Assembly (NCBI RefSeq): GCF_004114935.1
Contig: NZ_CP022221.1
Span: 2,377,001-2,441,000, forward strand
Source of the DNA: Bradyrhizobium zhanjiangense
GTDB lineage: Bacteria; Pseudomonadota; Alphaproteobacteria; Rhizobiales; Xanthobacteraceae
DNA length: 64,000 nt
Direction of reading: 5' to 3'
Part shown: piece by piece, positions 38,922-48,408 of the stretch
Numbering within the stretch: the stretch's first letter is position 1
Layout: each line of letters starts with the position of its first letter
The notes under the pieces: generated by a model
What the model saw: only the letters and a program-made list of their open reading frames with translations
What the model was told of the DNA's origin: nothing
The model's database searches: none
Position numbers and translations under genes: made by a program

Positions 38922-39781
38922 ATGAGCTTCCGCTTCATCGAGGACCATCGCGACGCCTATCCGGTACGATTGATGTGCGCCGTGCTCGAGGTCTCGCCGG
39001 CCGGCTATTACGCCTGGCGCGATCGCCCGGCGAGTCAGCGGACCAAATCCAATGCCACGCTGCTGGCTGCGATCCGGCAGGCCCATCACGACAGCCGCGG
39101 CCGCTACGGCAGTCCCCGCGTCCATGCCGTGCTGCGGACGCAGGGCCGTGGCGCCAGCCGCGGCCGGATCGAGCGGATGATGCGCCGGCACGGTATCCGC
39201 GCCATCACGGCGCCGCCGCGCCGGGTGCGCACCACCGACAGCCGTCACGACCTGCCGATCGCCCCGAACCTGATCGCGCGCGACTTCACAGCGGAAGCCC
39301 CGAACCGCGTTTGGCTCGCCGATATCACCTACATCCCGACCGCGGAGGGCTGGCTGTATCTGGCGGCCGTCATGGATCTCTTCAGTCGAAAGATCGTCGG
39401 CTGGGCCATGCGGGATCACATGCAAGTCGAACTCGCATCCGCGGCGTTGACGATGGCCATCCAGCAGCAACGGCCGCAGGCCGGATTGATCCACCACTCC
39501 GATCGCGGCGTGCAGTATGCCTCACACGCCTATCGCGCGCTCTCACGGGCGCCGGCATCGTTGCATCGATGAGCCGCAAGGCCGATTGCTACGACAATGC
39601 CCCGATGGAGAGCTTCTTCCATACCCTGAAGACCGAGCTCGTTCACCATCGCGACTACCAGACCCGCGCCGAGGCCCAGCGCGATATCTTCGCCTTCATC
39701 GAGGGCTTCTACAACCGCACCCGGCTCCATTCCGCGATCGGATATATCGCCCCGATCGAGATGGAGCTAAAAGCCGCTTAA
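38922..39781 (+). pseudogene. IS3 OrfB integrase, frameshifted
   Basis: [40 protein letters not shown], then the DDE core [20 protein letters not shown] and [14 protein letters not shown], and [16 protein letters not shown]. At about 39541 one base shifts the frame; the rest ([40 protein letters not shown], ending IEMELKAA) is in the next frame. The ATG overlaps the orfA stop. Confidence 0.9.
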
Positions 39782-39865
39782 ACCCGTCCACTTTTTCGGG
39801 GGAAGATCATAGGCCGCTCCGGCTCGCTCCCTCCGTCGTTAGCTGAAGGATGGCTCTCTCAATAA

Positions 39866-40147
39866 TTACGTCCTGTTCCGACAGGGGCGCGCCGGTTTGC
39901 GTCCTCTAGGCATCGGCTTGGGGGGCATCGCACCCTTGGCCGGCTCAGCGAACAATTCGGACAGGTGAATACCCAAGGTCATGGCGATACGGTCCAGGAG
40001 ATCAATGGTCGGGTTCTCTTTCTTCTGCTCAATACGCCCCATGTATGAGCGGTCGATCCCGGCATCATAGGCCAATTGCTCTTGCGGAATGCCGCGCTCT
40101 ACGCGGATCCGGCGCACATTCCAGGCCACAAGCGCACGAGCGTTCAT
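39866..40147 (-). CDS. XRE-family helix-turn-helix regulator
   Basis: 93 residues. NVRRIRVERGIPQEQLAYDA then IDRSYMGRIEQKKENPTIDL is a classic XRE/Cro DNA-binding domain, followed by LLDRIAMTLGIHLSELF and a basic Pro/Arg tail. It is a close paralog of 43274-43555, and both copies flank the DUF2285 module and the LysR gene. Likely a small repressor controlling accessory genes. Confidence 0.85.
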   Translation of the reverse strand: MNARALVAWNVRRIRVERGIPQEQLAYDAGIDRSYMGRIEQKKENPTIDLLDRIAMTLGIHLSELFAEPAKGAMPPKPMPRGRKPARPCRNRT

Positions 40148-40742
40148 GCGCAGAGGCAGCCATTCCGATGATTATAAAACCACTGGTTATAGCCATACTA
40201 TTACGATAAGCTCGCACGAGCAGTGGCTGTCCTCCCCAATTGCTTCGAGGAATCAGGCAACGGTGAGATGTAGACGCAGCTAGTGCGTGCCGTCTTCTCG
40301 TTGACCACCACAAGCGTTCTCGTCGGGCAATAGCTTGCCATTAGCGCAGAGAGGGAATCGCACTCAGTCCGGGGACCGCGACTATAATAGGACGAATGCT
40401 CGACTGTGGCTCGAAAGGGAAACGAATATTCTCCAGTTCGCTAGTTCTGGCTATTGCCTTTCACGAGTGCGACCGGGCCGGTCACCACGGAGCACCATGC
40501 CTTCCGCCAGGAACAGCAAGGACAACCAGGGCACATCTGCAATCCCTTCCAGTATGGACTGCGATGAAAAAGGGAAAGCTCAGGATGGAGCCACCAGGTC
40601 AATGTGAGCCGATATGCGATTGCCGTCTCAGCGCGAAAAGGAGGTTGGCGTGCGACCATTGGACGGGTACCAAAACGACCTCAAATTAGTTATCGTTGCT
40701 CTGATTTCGGTAGACTTTTCAGCTGGGTAGGAGTTTCAGGCA
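40148..40742. other. Intergenic region, no gene seen
   Basis: No supported frame. It separates the XRE gene from the divergent DUF2285 gene. Confidence 0.4.
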
Positions 40743-41015
40743 GTGCCAGCCGAGCCGAAGATCGCAGAATTGGCGCCCAGCGTCGACGAGCTCACGTCAT
40801 ATGACAAGGAGCACGCTGTTGCCTACATGCGACTTCTTGATGCGGACGCGGACAAGGCAGATTGGCGCGAAATCGCGCGAATTGTGCTTGGGCTTGATCC
40901 CACCGTTGAACCGGATCGTGCGCGACGCACATTCGAAAGTCATCTGACGCGGGCCAAGTGGCTAGCGGGCCGCGGCTATCGCGATCTGCTACGTAGCGGT
41001 TGGCCAAAACAATGA
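40743..41015 (+). CDS. Single-domain DUF2285 protein (QseM-like antiactivator candidate)
   Basis: 90 residues from a GTG start; AGGAG lies about 9 bases before it. EHAVAYMRLLDADADKADWR, EIARIVLGLDP and FESHLTRAKWLAGRGYRDLL form a compact three-helix domain of DUF2285 type. In Mesorhizobium loti symbiosis islands, QseM is a stand-alone DUF2285 protein that blocks TraR and FseA to hold back ICE excision and transfer. The next gene here is FseA-like, which supports the same kind of pairing. Assignment is by family and context, not by direct alignment to QseM. Confidence 0.65.
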   Translation: MPAEPKIAELAPSVDELTSYDKEHAVAYMRLLDADADKADWREIARIVLGLDPTVEPDRARRTFESHLTRAKWLAGRGYRDLLRSGWPKQ

Positions 41016-41178
41016 TCAGCGCGGATGTCAGGGGCGCCGGAATGTGTCGCGATCGCAAAACTTGATCATTCCATCGATTAAGTGCGTGCAAGGCGCGTAT
41101 ACGATAAGCAAGCACCGGAAAGAGCCACAATCATCGGATGCATTTCGCCGCGTCTGAAGATTGTGCGGGAAAGGTGCG

Positions 41179-41956
41179 ATGCCGGATACTGATTGGAGAT
41201 CTGAGGAAGCGTACAGCGGCCTGAAGAAGGCGGATGCTGCCGACCTGGCCTGGGAGTGGCTGCGCCGGGATCGCGACTACCAAGAGGATTATAAGCGGCT
41301 ATCTCGCCGCGAACGTTCAAGCGCAGCGGCGGGCCAGTTCCGACGCAAGTGGGGGCTCTCGTTTTCCTGCTGATCCGCAAAAGACTTTCGACAAGCATTC
41401 AGTCTTTTGGGCACCCGAGGTGCTGCCGACCATACTGTCTGTGCGGGCGGCCAACTGCATTGCGCCCAAAAGCTATCAGCTCGATTTCGACCATTTGCCC
41501 GGTGGCGAGCTTCGCCGTGCGCCGGATGGATGGCATGCGATCGTGCCGCTCGGGGGCACGAAGCATCGCCTATGGCTAAGAGAGCTTCCGGCGAGCGGAT
41601 ATGCTGTCGTCGTTGATCTGCCGCTCGACGCCGATTTCGAGCTTCGCTTGGGGGCCGCACGTCGATTTTGGCTCGCCCTTGAGCGTCGGACGCTCGGAGT
41701 GCCTCCTCTTGCTTTGCCTGCTTTGAAGCAGCGTCGGCTAATCCTTGCGCTTCGCGCAGTGGATGGATGGCTGGAAGGAAATAGCTACCGCCAAATCGCG
41801 CAAGGCCTGTTTGGAAGTCATCGTATCGCCCAGCGCGCTTGGAAAACAGACGATTTGCGCAGCCGAACCATTCGACTTGTTAAGCTGGGACGGCGCCTCA
41901 TGCGCCTTCGCTGGCGAGCATTGCTCGACAAACGCAGGGGCAGGGATGACAAGTAA
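41179..41956 (+). CDS. DUF6499-DUF2285 transcription activator (FseA-like), joined by +1 frameshift
   Basis: Frame 0 starts MPDTDWRSEEAYSGLKKADA (AAGG 4 bases upstream), DLAWEWLRRDRDYQEDYKRL, the DUF6499 domain, and ends QFRRKWGLSFSC at a TGA (41371-41373). The +1 frame continues FPADPQKTFDKHSVFWAPEV through LILALRAVDGWLEGNSYRQI and LRSRTIRLVKLGRRLMRLRW, a DUF2285 domain, to 41956. Skipping one T in the four-T run at 41362-41365 joins them into 258 residues. Msi172-Msi171 of M. loti are likewise joined by programmed +1 frameshifting to make FseA, the activator of the excisionase gene rdfS. The alternatives are a plain mutation or a sequencing error. Confidence 0.7.
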
Positions 41957-42205
41957 AGGGTTGCGGCGCGATAAACGGCATACCTTCCGTTCTGCCTGCC
42001 AATTCTTCTGCTGACATGGCACGATGCCGGCTAGGATAAAGTCTTTGCGCTCCGATCTCTCATTATTGGCGTCTTGATTGCTGCAAAAGAGGCGCGTTAT
42101 CTCCGTAGGCCTTGACGACCGTGCTCAAATAGTTTTCTTAGGTTGAGCGCTCTCGGCTTGAGCATTGATCTCCCGCTGTACAGGATTGAGGGACACCGCG
42201 AGAGG
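41957..42205. other. Intergenic region, no gene seen
   Basis: Short gap between convergent genes; no hairpin with T-run noted. Confidence 0.4.
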
Positions 42206-43114
42206 TCAGGCAGACTGCGCAAGTGCTACCTTTTTGCATAGACGAGCCAGCCATCGGCAAAAAGAACGTGCGATCTCGGGGTGCGCGCTGCGATCTACGG
42301 AATAGGCGCGATATTGCATGCCACTCGGAGTGCGGGAGCCAGGGATGATTTGCAAAGCGCCTCCTCGCACTAGGTCACTGACGATGATTTCCGGCGCGAC
42401 AAGAAGGCATTTCCCTGTCATGACGGCCGGCAGAGCAAGATAGTTGTGATCATACCGCGCGCCCGCTCGTATGTCGCTTGAAGACAGGTTCATGGCCCTC
42501 AGCCATGTCGGCAGGATGTCGGGGCGGGAGGTGATGTTCAGTATAGGGGTTGAGCGAACAATCGAGAGCTCTTTGCCCCCGACGAGATTTGGCGGGCCGA
42601 CGCACACCAGCTCCTCTTTGTAGATCTCCCAACTGTCGGCGGGCTCGATGACGGAAAGATCCCGTGTAATCAAAATATCGAAATCATCCGAAGATGTCGG
42701 CGGCGCTAGCGAGCTGACGATGTCCACGATAACGCCACCCGCTTCGGAAGAGAAAGCCTGCAGATTTGGAATAAGAAGAGAGAAAGCAAAGGTCGATAGT
42801 GACGTGCGGACCACAATCCGATTCGTTCCTGCGCCTGCACGGCGTCGCATTCTCTTCGCGGTGAAGCTGACGGTTTCGAGCGGCTCAGATACCGCGTTTG
42901 CGAATAGCCTCCCGAACTCGGTCAAATCGCTGCCCCGTCCACGCCGCTCGATGAGATCAGCACCCAGATAATCCCGCAGTACAGCCAAATACCGGCTGAC
43001 CGAACTTTGCGTTGTTCCCAAAGTGGTGGCCGCGCGCGTGACGCTGCCTTCGCGGGCAACGGTCACAAACGCGCGGATGGCATTTAAAGGAACTTCCTCG
43101 TCTTGAGTCGCCAT
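42206..43114 (-). CDS. LysR-family transcription regulator
   Basis: 302 residues from the ATG at 43114, chosen because GGAG lies 6 bases upstream (an ATG 9 codons earlier is less likely). The N-terminus NAIRAFVTVAREGSVTRAAT, TLGTTQSSVSRYLAVLRDYL and GADLIERRGRG form the LysR winged helix-turn-helix. The rest is the two-lobed effector domain, with VVRTSLSTFAFSLLIPNLQA and DFDILITRDLSVIEPADSW as typical pieces. Divergent from nothing obvious (the XRE gene is on the same strand upstream), so its target is unknown; a 130-bp gap upstream may hold its operator. Confidence 0.9.
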   Translation of the reverse strand: MATQDEEVPLNAIRAFVTVAREGSVTRAATTLGTTQSSVSRYLAVLRDYLGADLIERRGRGSDLTEFGRLFANAVSEPLETVSFTAKRMRRRAGAGTNRIVVRTSLSTFAFSLLIPNLQAFSSEAGGVIVDIVSSLAPPTSSDDFDILITRDLSVIEPADSWEIYKEELVCVGPPNLVGGKELSIVRSTPILNITSRPDILPTWLRAMNLSSSDIRAGARYDHNYLALPAVMTGKCLLVAPEIIVSDLVRGGALQIIPGSRTPSGMQYRAYSVDRSAHPEIARSFCRWLARLCKKVALAQSA

Positions 43115-43273
43115 TGTCTGCTCCGGCGCCAGAATGAACATCCATCACATTATTCGATGCCCATAGCCGGATCGCCGCGTATATGGGGCGGCTACGCATG
43201 AAATCCTCGTGAGAGCGTGATACCTGCGCCAGTACCGCACAAGATCTGCGTCTCAGCTGGTGTTTGTCAGGGG

Positions 43274-43555
43274 CTAAGTCCTTTTGCCGCGTGCCGGCTT
43301 CGGCTTGCGACCTTTAGGTAAGGTTGCCGGTGGCGGCGCGCCCTTGGATGGCCGAACAAACAGCTCGGAGACAGCTACGCCGAGCGTCTCGGCAAGGCGA
43401 TCGAGAAGATCGATTGTCGGGTTCGCTTGTTGCCGCTCAAGTCCGCTCATGTAGGAGCGATCAACTCCTGCATCGTAAGCCAATTGCTCTTGCGGAATAC
43501 CGCGCTGGACGCGGATCCGGCGCACATTGTAAGCCACAAGCGCACGAGCTCTCAT
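43274..43555 (-). CDS. XRE-family helix-turn-helix regulator, paralog of 39866-40147
   Basis: 93 residues. NVRRIRVQRGIPQEQLAYDA then VDRSYMSGLERQQANPTIDL, followed by LLDRLAETLGVAVSELF and a basic tail. It has the same length and domain layout as the gene at 39866, with about two thirds of positions identical by eye. The pair suggests a segmental duplication around the DUF2285/LysR block. Confidence 0.85.
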   Translation of the reverse strand: MRARALVAYNVRRIRVQRGIPQEQLAYDAGVDRSYMSGLERQQANPTIDLLDRLAETLGVAVSELFVRPSKGAPPPATLPKGRKPKPARGKRT

Positions 43556-43936
43556 GCGCGAAAGCAGCCATTTCGATGGCCATCAAACCACTGGCTATAA
43601 CCGACATAAAAACCTCCCGAGATTAGAGGCTTTGGATCCAATTATTCGATGCGTGTCACCGAATCCCTCTACCCCGGCGCTACTGGGAGGCCGCACAAGC
43701 GCTGGTACGTCGACCGTCTATCAATTTGCAGCAGCGCAGATTTTGCGGGCGCTGACCGGAACTCAGCCGTTCCGCTGGCAGCGGTTCGATTCCGCCGCCC
43801 CTTGTCGCGAGCCATGGAAAACTGTCCCCTCGGCTTCACGAGGAATTGCCCACTCCTTGGACTGCCGAGGAGAGAGCGAATGAACTAGGAACGAATCACG
43901 GAAGGCTCATCGTAGATTGATCCACGGGAGTAGGTG
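43556..43936. other. Intergenic region, no gene seen
   Basis: Short frames only, between the XRE gene and an IS21 remnant. Confidence 0.4.
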
Positions 43937-44331
43937 ATGAAGACGCCGGGGCGACGTGACGGAGCTGTTGCGTCTGAGAGCGGGTGGCTGGGGTCTGAAG
44001 CGGATGCGGCTGGGGTGCAGCCATCACACGGTGAAGGACTACGTGGCGGCGGGCGGGGTGAAGGCGTTCAAGTCGCCTGAGCGTAAGAAGTGGCTCGATG
44101 GCCTTGAAGGCTGCCTGCGCGAGGGGTTCATTCGGCACCGCGGCAATGCGGATGTGGTGCGGCAGGCCTAGGGGACGAAAAAGGCGTGCAGTCAGCCGGC
44201 GAACCCTGCAGGGTGCCGTGCAGCCCTATCGTCAGGCGCTAAAGGCCGAAGCGCTGGCGACGCGGTTCGAGGCAGGGGCAAAGCCCTCCCAACGGTTGAC
44301 GCCTCACGGGCGAGACAGGCGACGCGCTTGA
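43937..44331 (+). pseudogene. IS21-family IstA remnant (N-terminal part)
   Basis: TELLRLRAGGWGLKRMRLGC, SHHTVKDYVAAGGVKAFKSP and GLEGCLREGFIRHRGNADVV are the N-terminal DNA-binding part of an IS21-type IstA. A stop at 44169 and a shift give LQGAVQPYRQALKAEALATR before homology ends. No DDE domain or istB remains. Confidence 0.75.
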
Positions 44332-44708
44332 CGCCGTGATTATACGAACAACATCATGCGAACAGTATAGGTCGCCGTGGAAGATCGCAGCGCAGTCGAC
44401 GAACTGTCCTCGTGCTAAGCCATAACGAGGATGCAAATATTCTCGAGGAGAACGGTCACATGGCTCTGGTCGAAGTCGCGCCAGGTGTTCGCTCAACCAT
44501 TCGGCACGCACCGTCATCTTCGTGTTAGCCGCTGGACGACTGCAAATCCAGCCGTCAGTTAGCACGCCCGGCAAGCGGGCGATGCAGATAGTCTTGGCGG
44601 ACGCGGAGGTATTTCTGAAGGAGGTGGTAGCAAAGTTAGGGTAGGCGCAACGTCAGTCGCAAGTGGCGCAGGTGCTTTGTTAGCAGTACGATTACGTGCG
44701 CGGACTTA
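44332..44708. other. Region without a supported gene
   Basis: No motif or ribosome site found. Confidence 0.4.
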
Positions 44709-45665
44709 TAGGTTACAACTCCTGTCAATTGTCACAACCAGATGTGGACGTTTTGGAAGCAGTACTTCCATCGTAAGGTTGCGGCGAGGCGTGTTCTCAA
44801 CCAGCTTCGAAACGCGGAAAAGAATGCCATGGCGAACACCAATCTCAGCTCCCAATGTATTGCAAGTGCACGCGACCGACAGCGAGCCATCACCGACCGA
44901 AAACTCACTTAATGGAGAGCCACTGGCCTCGAGACCTCGAGGTTTCCAGATGACAGTGGAATGAAGCCGATGACGCGGATAGGTTTAGGAATAAAAGCGC
45001 GCGCTGGCCATTCCCGATCTCGACCGGTGCTGTCTGGTGGCTCTATCGCCTCAATTTCGGATTAACCGAAAACGTGATGTTGGTGCCTTGCTGCGGTCAC
45101 GGTCGCCCAGGAGAGATCCCGCTGTGCCATTTAATAAGTGTGACATGGAGCGCCTTCCATGCGGGCCAGGCGCAGCCCTACCGAACGTGCCACAGGTTGG
45201 GCGCTTGACTGGCGGGCAAAAGTTTGAGGCCAACGCTAATCGCCTTAATTCTTCCTCAGCCTACAAGCCCGCAATCACATCTAGCACCGACGAACTGCCC
45301 AGGGGGTGCACAAATAGTGCCGGCAAATATGATCAGCAGACCGCGAAACTCGAACTGGTGCCCGCACTTCACACCATCAGCAGGCTGAAAGTGACATCGC
45401 GGATGATGCTGCTCATGGAGGCCCCCCCCCCAGCGTTGAAACGACGGGCCAGGTGAGCTGAGAGCGGCGAGCGTCAAAATGGCCCCGCTTGGGTGGTAAA
45501 ATTTCGCGATCGGGAGCAAGGACGCGACGCTCGCATTCTACCTCGTGATCTTCAGCGGCTACAAGAAAAAAGGAATGCCGCGCCCGAGTCCACGAGACCC
45601 ATGGAAGGGCCGGCCGAGCAGTTCATCTAGCAAGTCTGGCCAAGTGCGCCTTGCGCTGGATTGAT
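44709..45665 (+). repeat. Diverged long repeat, copy B
   Basis: Colinear with 16640-17585 on the same strand, with many small differences. It leads directly into an IS256-type transposase remnant at its 3-prime end; copy A shares the first bases of that junction (CAAGTCTGGC then TGGATTAATCCTCGC-like) and then diverges. Confidence 0.65.
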
Positions 45666-46000
45666 CCTCGCAGCCGAAGGCGAACACGTCGTGCTCGCCT
45701 ATATGAGCTTCCTGGTTCAGCACCGCGCCAAGCTGCACTCGATAATCCGATTGAGCGCTTCAACGGCGAGATCAAGCGGCGGACTGAAGTCGACCGCATT
45801 TTCCCCAATAAGGATGCCATCGTTCGCCTCATCGGCGCGAACCCGCTCGAACTAGAACGACGAATGAGCGGTCCAGCGAGCCAGTGGCATGACGCTGGAA
45901 ACCATCGCGCCGTTGAGCGACGATCCCATCGTCGGCTTGCCCGCCGTGGCAGGCTGACGCCTTCCGACCCGCCGGAAAATCACCGGTGACTCGCCGCCAC
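45607..46000 (+). pseudogene. IS256-family transposase C-terminal remnant
   Basis: Across frames: AEGEHVVLAYMSFLVQHRAK and LHS, then NPIERFNGEIKRRTEVDRIF and PNKDAIVRLIGANPLELERR. This is the region around the third catalytic residue (NPIERLNGEIKRR) of IS256 transposases. Several frameshifts and no N-terminal part, so it is dead. Confidence 0.8.
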
Positions 46001-46336
46001 CTACACCACGCGAAGGGGGGCGATCCGTTAGCCTGCACTTCCCGGCTGTCGTCTAGGATCACGGAGTGTTACTAGCCTTTACGTGATATCAGGCTTTAAG
46101 AGGAAGCGCTGATAGGCTCACAGCACTTTGCTGCGCTACGGCGAGTAGCTGTCGGACGTCACGTTCGATTGCCGAATTTCACCGGAGACCGCGCTATCCG
46201 CGCCGAAATCCGGCAGACTGCAGGTTCAAATTCTCACAATTTGCTATCGAATTGGCATTAGCATGCCTCTGGACGGAGCGCATCTCGGTCGCGACTTTCG
46301 GATGAAAGAAGAATTGGGATTGGAGAGACAACATCA
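46001..46336. other. Promoter region of the PhyH-like gene, no gene seen
   Basis: A TGGCATTAGCATGCC sequence at about 46253-46267 resembles a -24/-12 element but has 9 rather than 10 bases between GG and GC, so I do not call it. Confidence 0.4.
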
Positions 46337-47101
46337 ATGCTTGCAATGAACAGCGAAGAAGTTGCGGCGTACTCACTAAACGGCTTCGTCGTGCGCAAGA
46401 ATTTGATTAGCAGCAAAGAGATCTCATTGTACCGCGATAGAGCGCGCGTACCGATAGAAGCGGAGATTGACGGTGGATCCGTATTTGCCAAGAAGGATAA
46501 GGATGGCAAGACGAGCCTCTTCAAGAGATTGATGAAGGCCGACGAGGATCGATATGGCTTTCTCGGCCGCGATACCCGACTAGTCGATCTCGCTCAGGAC
46601 GCCGTCGGCAAGCCGATCTACCGGTACTACCATGAGATGATATTGAAGCAACCAATCAACGGCGGCGCCTGGGAGTGGCATCAGGATTTCGGAACTTATT
46701 TCACCCACGGCTGCTTGGCGCCGCAAATGGTGGCTATCTACGTTGCGCTTGACCAAGCGACAAAAGAGAGCGGTTGCATGCGGGTCCTAAAGGGCTCGCA
46801 TAAACTAGGCAGGCTCGATCATGTCCGGCAGGGTGAGCAGATCACCGTCGACGAGGGGCAAATCGAGGCGGCGCTGAAGCGCTTCGAACCCCATTACGTC
46901 GAAATGGAGCCCGGTGACGCGATGGTCTTCGACGGCAACTTGCTGCATCGCTCCGACGCGAACCGGTCGAGCAGACATCTGTGGGCGTATATCTGTTGCT
47001 ATAATGCTGTCGATAACGCGCCTTTCAAGCACGTGTGCGACTATGGGCACTACGAGCCGTTGGAAAAGATCACAGCCGCCGCTTTCCTGAGGTCCGCTTG
47101 A
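46337..47101 (+). CDS. Phytanoyl-CoA dioxygenase (PhyH)-family oxygenase
   Basis: 254 residues; GGAGAG lies 9 bases before the ATG. PhyH enzymes are Fe(II)/2-oxoglutarate hydroxylases. The iron triad is visible: EWHQDFGTYF gives His115 and Asp117, and NLLHRSDANRSSRHLW gives His204, followed by the Arg that binds 2-oxoglutarate (in SDANRSSR). Other landmarks: YRYYHEMILKQPINGGAWEW, PQMVAIYVALDQATKESGCM and RVLKGSHKLGRLDH. The gene looks intact. Substrate unknown; with racemase-like and reductase-like neighbours on the same strand it may belong to a small amino-acid or secondary-metabolite pathway, but no operon is proved (about 1.3 kb to the racemase). Confidence 0.9.
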   Translation: MLAMNSEEVAAYSLNGFVVRKNLISSKEISLYRDRARVPIEAEIDGGSVFAKKDKDGKTSLFKRLMKADEDRYGFLGRDTRLVDLAQDAVGKPIYRYYHEMILKQPINGGAWEWHQDFGTYFTHGCLAPQMVAIYVALDQATKESGCMRVLKGSHKLGRLDHVRQGEQITVDEGQIEAALKRFEPHYVEMEPGDAMVFDGNLLHRSDANRSSRHLWAYICCYNAVDNAPFKHVCDYGHYEPLEKITAAAFLRSA

Positions 47102-47460
47102 GAGAGGCCAATCGCGCCCCACGGCTCGGAAGCGCGAACACCCAGTTGGTTCCTTAGCGATCCTGGTTCGGATGCTGCTCCTATCCCTAAAGCAAAACTG
47201 AGTGTTGTGCTTCACTCACGCGCAAGAGACCGGTCAGCCAAGCGAGCCCATTCCACATCGCCGACAACATGGAGTTCTTCGTCTTTATGCTTGAGGGGCA
47301 GGTCGAGTTCGGGGTCGGCTCGAAAACCGCGTGACCTCCAGCACTTTCGAATAGAGGCAATATGATACGTTGCTTCGGAATGGTCCGCAGCTGTGGCTTA
47401 AGCGCGAAGCCACGAAATGGCTTTTTGATTTACGTCCGCTCACAAGTACAGGAGCTATTC
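47102..47460. other. Intergenic region, cupin-like fragment
   Basis: The plus strand near 47255-47330 reads HIADNMEFFVFMLEGQVEFG, like a cupin fragment, then stops. Otherwise nothing was seen. Confidence 0.35.
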
Positions 47461-48298
47461 GTGGCTATTGGGCCGATCGCGGCAACGACACGGGTCATCA
47501 CCTTGGCCTCGCGGCCACTCGACCGTCCTGTTCCGGAAAAGTGCCGGATCGAGGAGCTTCCGCTCCCTGAGCTCTCGGACGGACAAATTCTGGTCCGAAA
47601 CATCTACATGAGCGAAGACCCGGCCCTGCGGAGGCGCATGGAGCAAACCGACGAGATCGGCGCACCGCTTAAGGGTCGCAGGGCCGGCCGAGTCGTGGCC
47701 AGCCGGAATCCGTCCGTCAGCGATGGTGACTACGCGCGCCACCGACTCGGTTGGCGCAACCACGCGGTCGTTGACGCTAAGCTGGCTGCGATGTGGATAC
47801 GCCGGGCATTTCGCGCACCTACTGGCGGCTGCACGAGTGATCGGCAGTGCTGGCAATGCCGATAAGGGTCGGCTGCTCGTGGATGAGCTTGGCTACGACG
47901 TCGGAATCAACTCCCGCGGCGACATGCTCGCAGAGCTCGCCCACCCGGCGCCGGGGGAGGATCGATCTGTACCTCGGCAACGTCGGCGGCGATCATCTCG
48001 TCGCTGCGTTCTACGCGCTCAAGGTCAACGGCTGCGTCGCCCTGTGCGGAGTGATCTCCGCAATGGAGGACGCTTCACGGGACGTCCGCCCGAGTTCGAG
48101 ACCCGGATTGCTGGTTGGCTGCGCAGCAGCAAGTTACTGTCCAAGGCGACAGTTGTGGAAAGGTTGGATCATGAGACGAACGCGTTCATCGGGCCGCTGT
48201 CCGGAGCGAACATCGGCAAGATGCTCGTGCGCCTCGCCGACGAGAATTCTGCGCTCAAAACGGAGCCTAGGCGTGGTAAACGGCGGCGCTTAAGAGAT
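47461..48298 (+). pseudogene. MDR-type NADPH-dependent alkenal/quinone reductase, broken
   Basis: N-terminal frame: TRVITLASRPLDRPVPEKCR, IEELPLPELSDGQILVRNIY and MSEDPALRRRMEQTDEIGAP, the GroES-like domain of the CurA/leukotriene-B4-dehydrogenase branch. The Rossmann region is partly deleted, and the remainder in other frames reads ARVIGSAGNADKGRLLVDEL, LYLGNVGGDHLVAAFYALKV and NGCVALCGVISAMEDASRDV. At least two frameshifts and a deletion; inactive. Confidence 0.8.
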
Positions 48299-48408
48299 CG
48301 TAGCAACGCTAATAGTTCGCTGGGCGGATACCAAAACCTCGGGGTATTCTGTTGGGTTTTCCCTGTATCAACTGCGTTACAATAGCCAAGGACAGGCTGG
48401 TGTGTGAG

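Larger units (their letters stand above)
36954..39809 (+). mobile_element. IS3-family element interrupted by an IS110 element
   Basis: Left end TGAACCTCCTCCGAATGAGT and right end (reverse complement) TGATCTTCCCCCGAAAAAGT are about 24-bp imperfect inverted repeats ending in GGAC, flanked by a 3-bp TAG duplication. Without the inserted IS110 the element is about 1.26 kb, the normal IS3 size. orfA is split by the insert and orfB carries a frameshift, so it is inactive. Confidence 0.85.

Noticed and set aside
46253-46267. Sigma-54-like sequence before the PhyH gene (TGGCATTAGCATGCC)
   Set aside because: Only 9 bases separate GG and GC; the spacing of 10 is strict.
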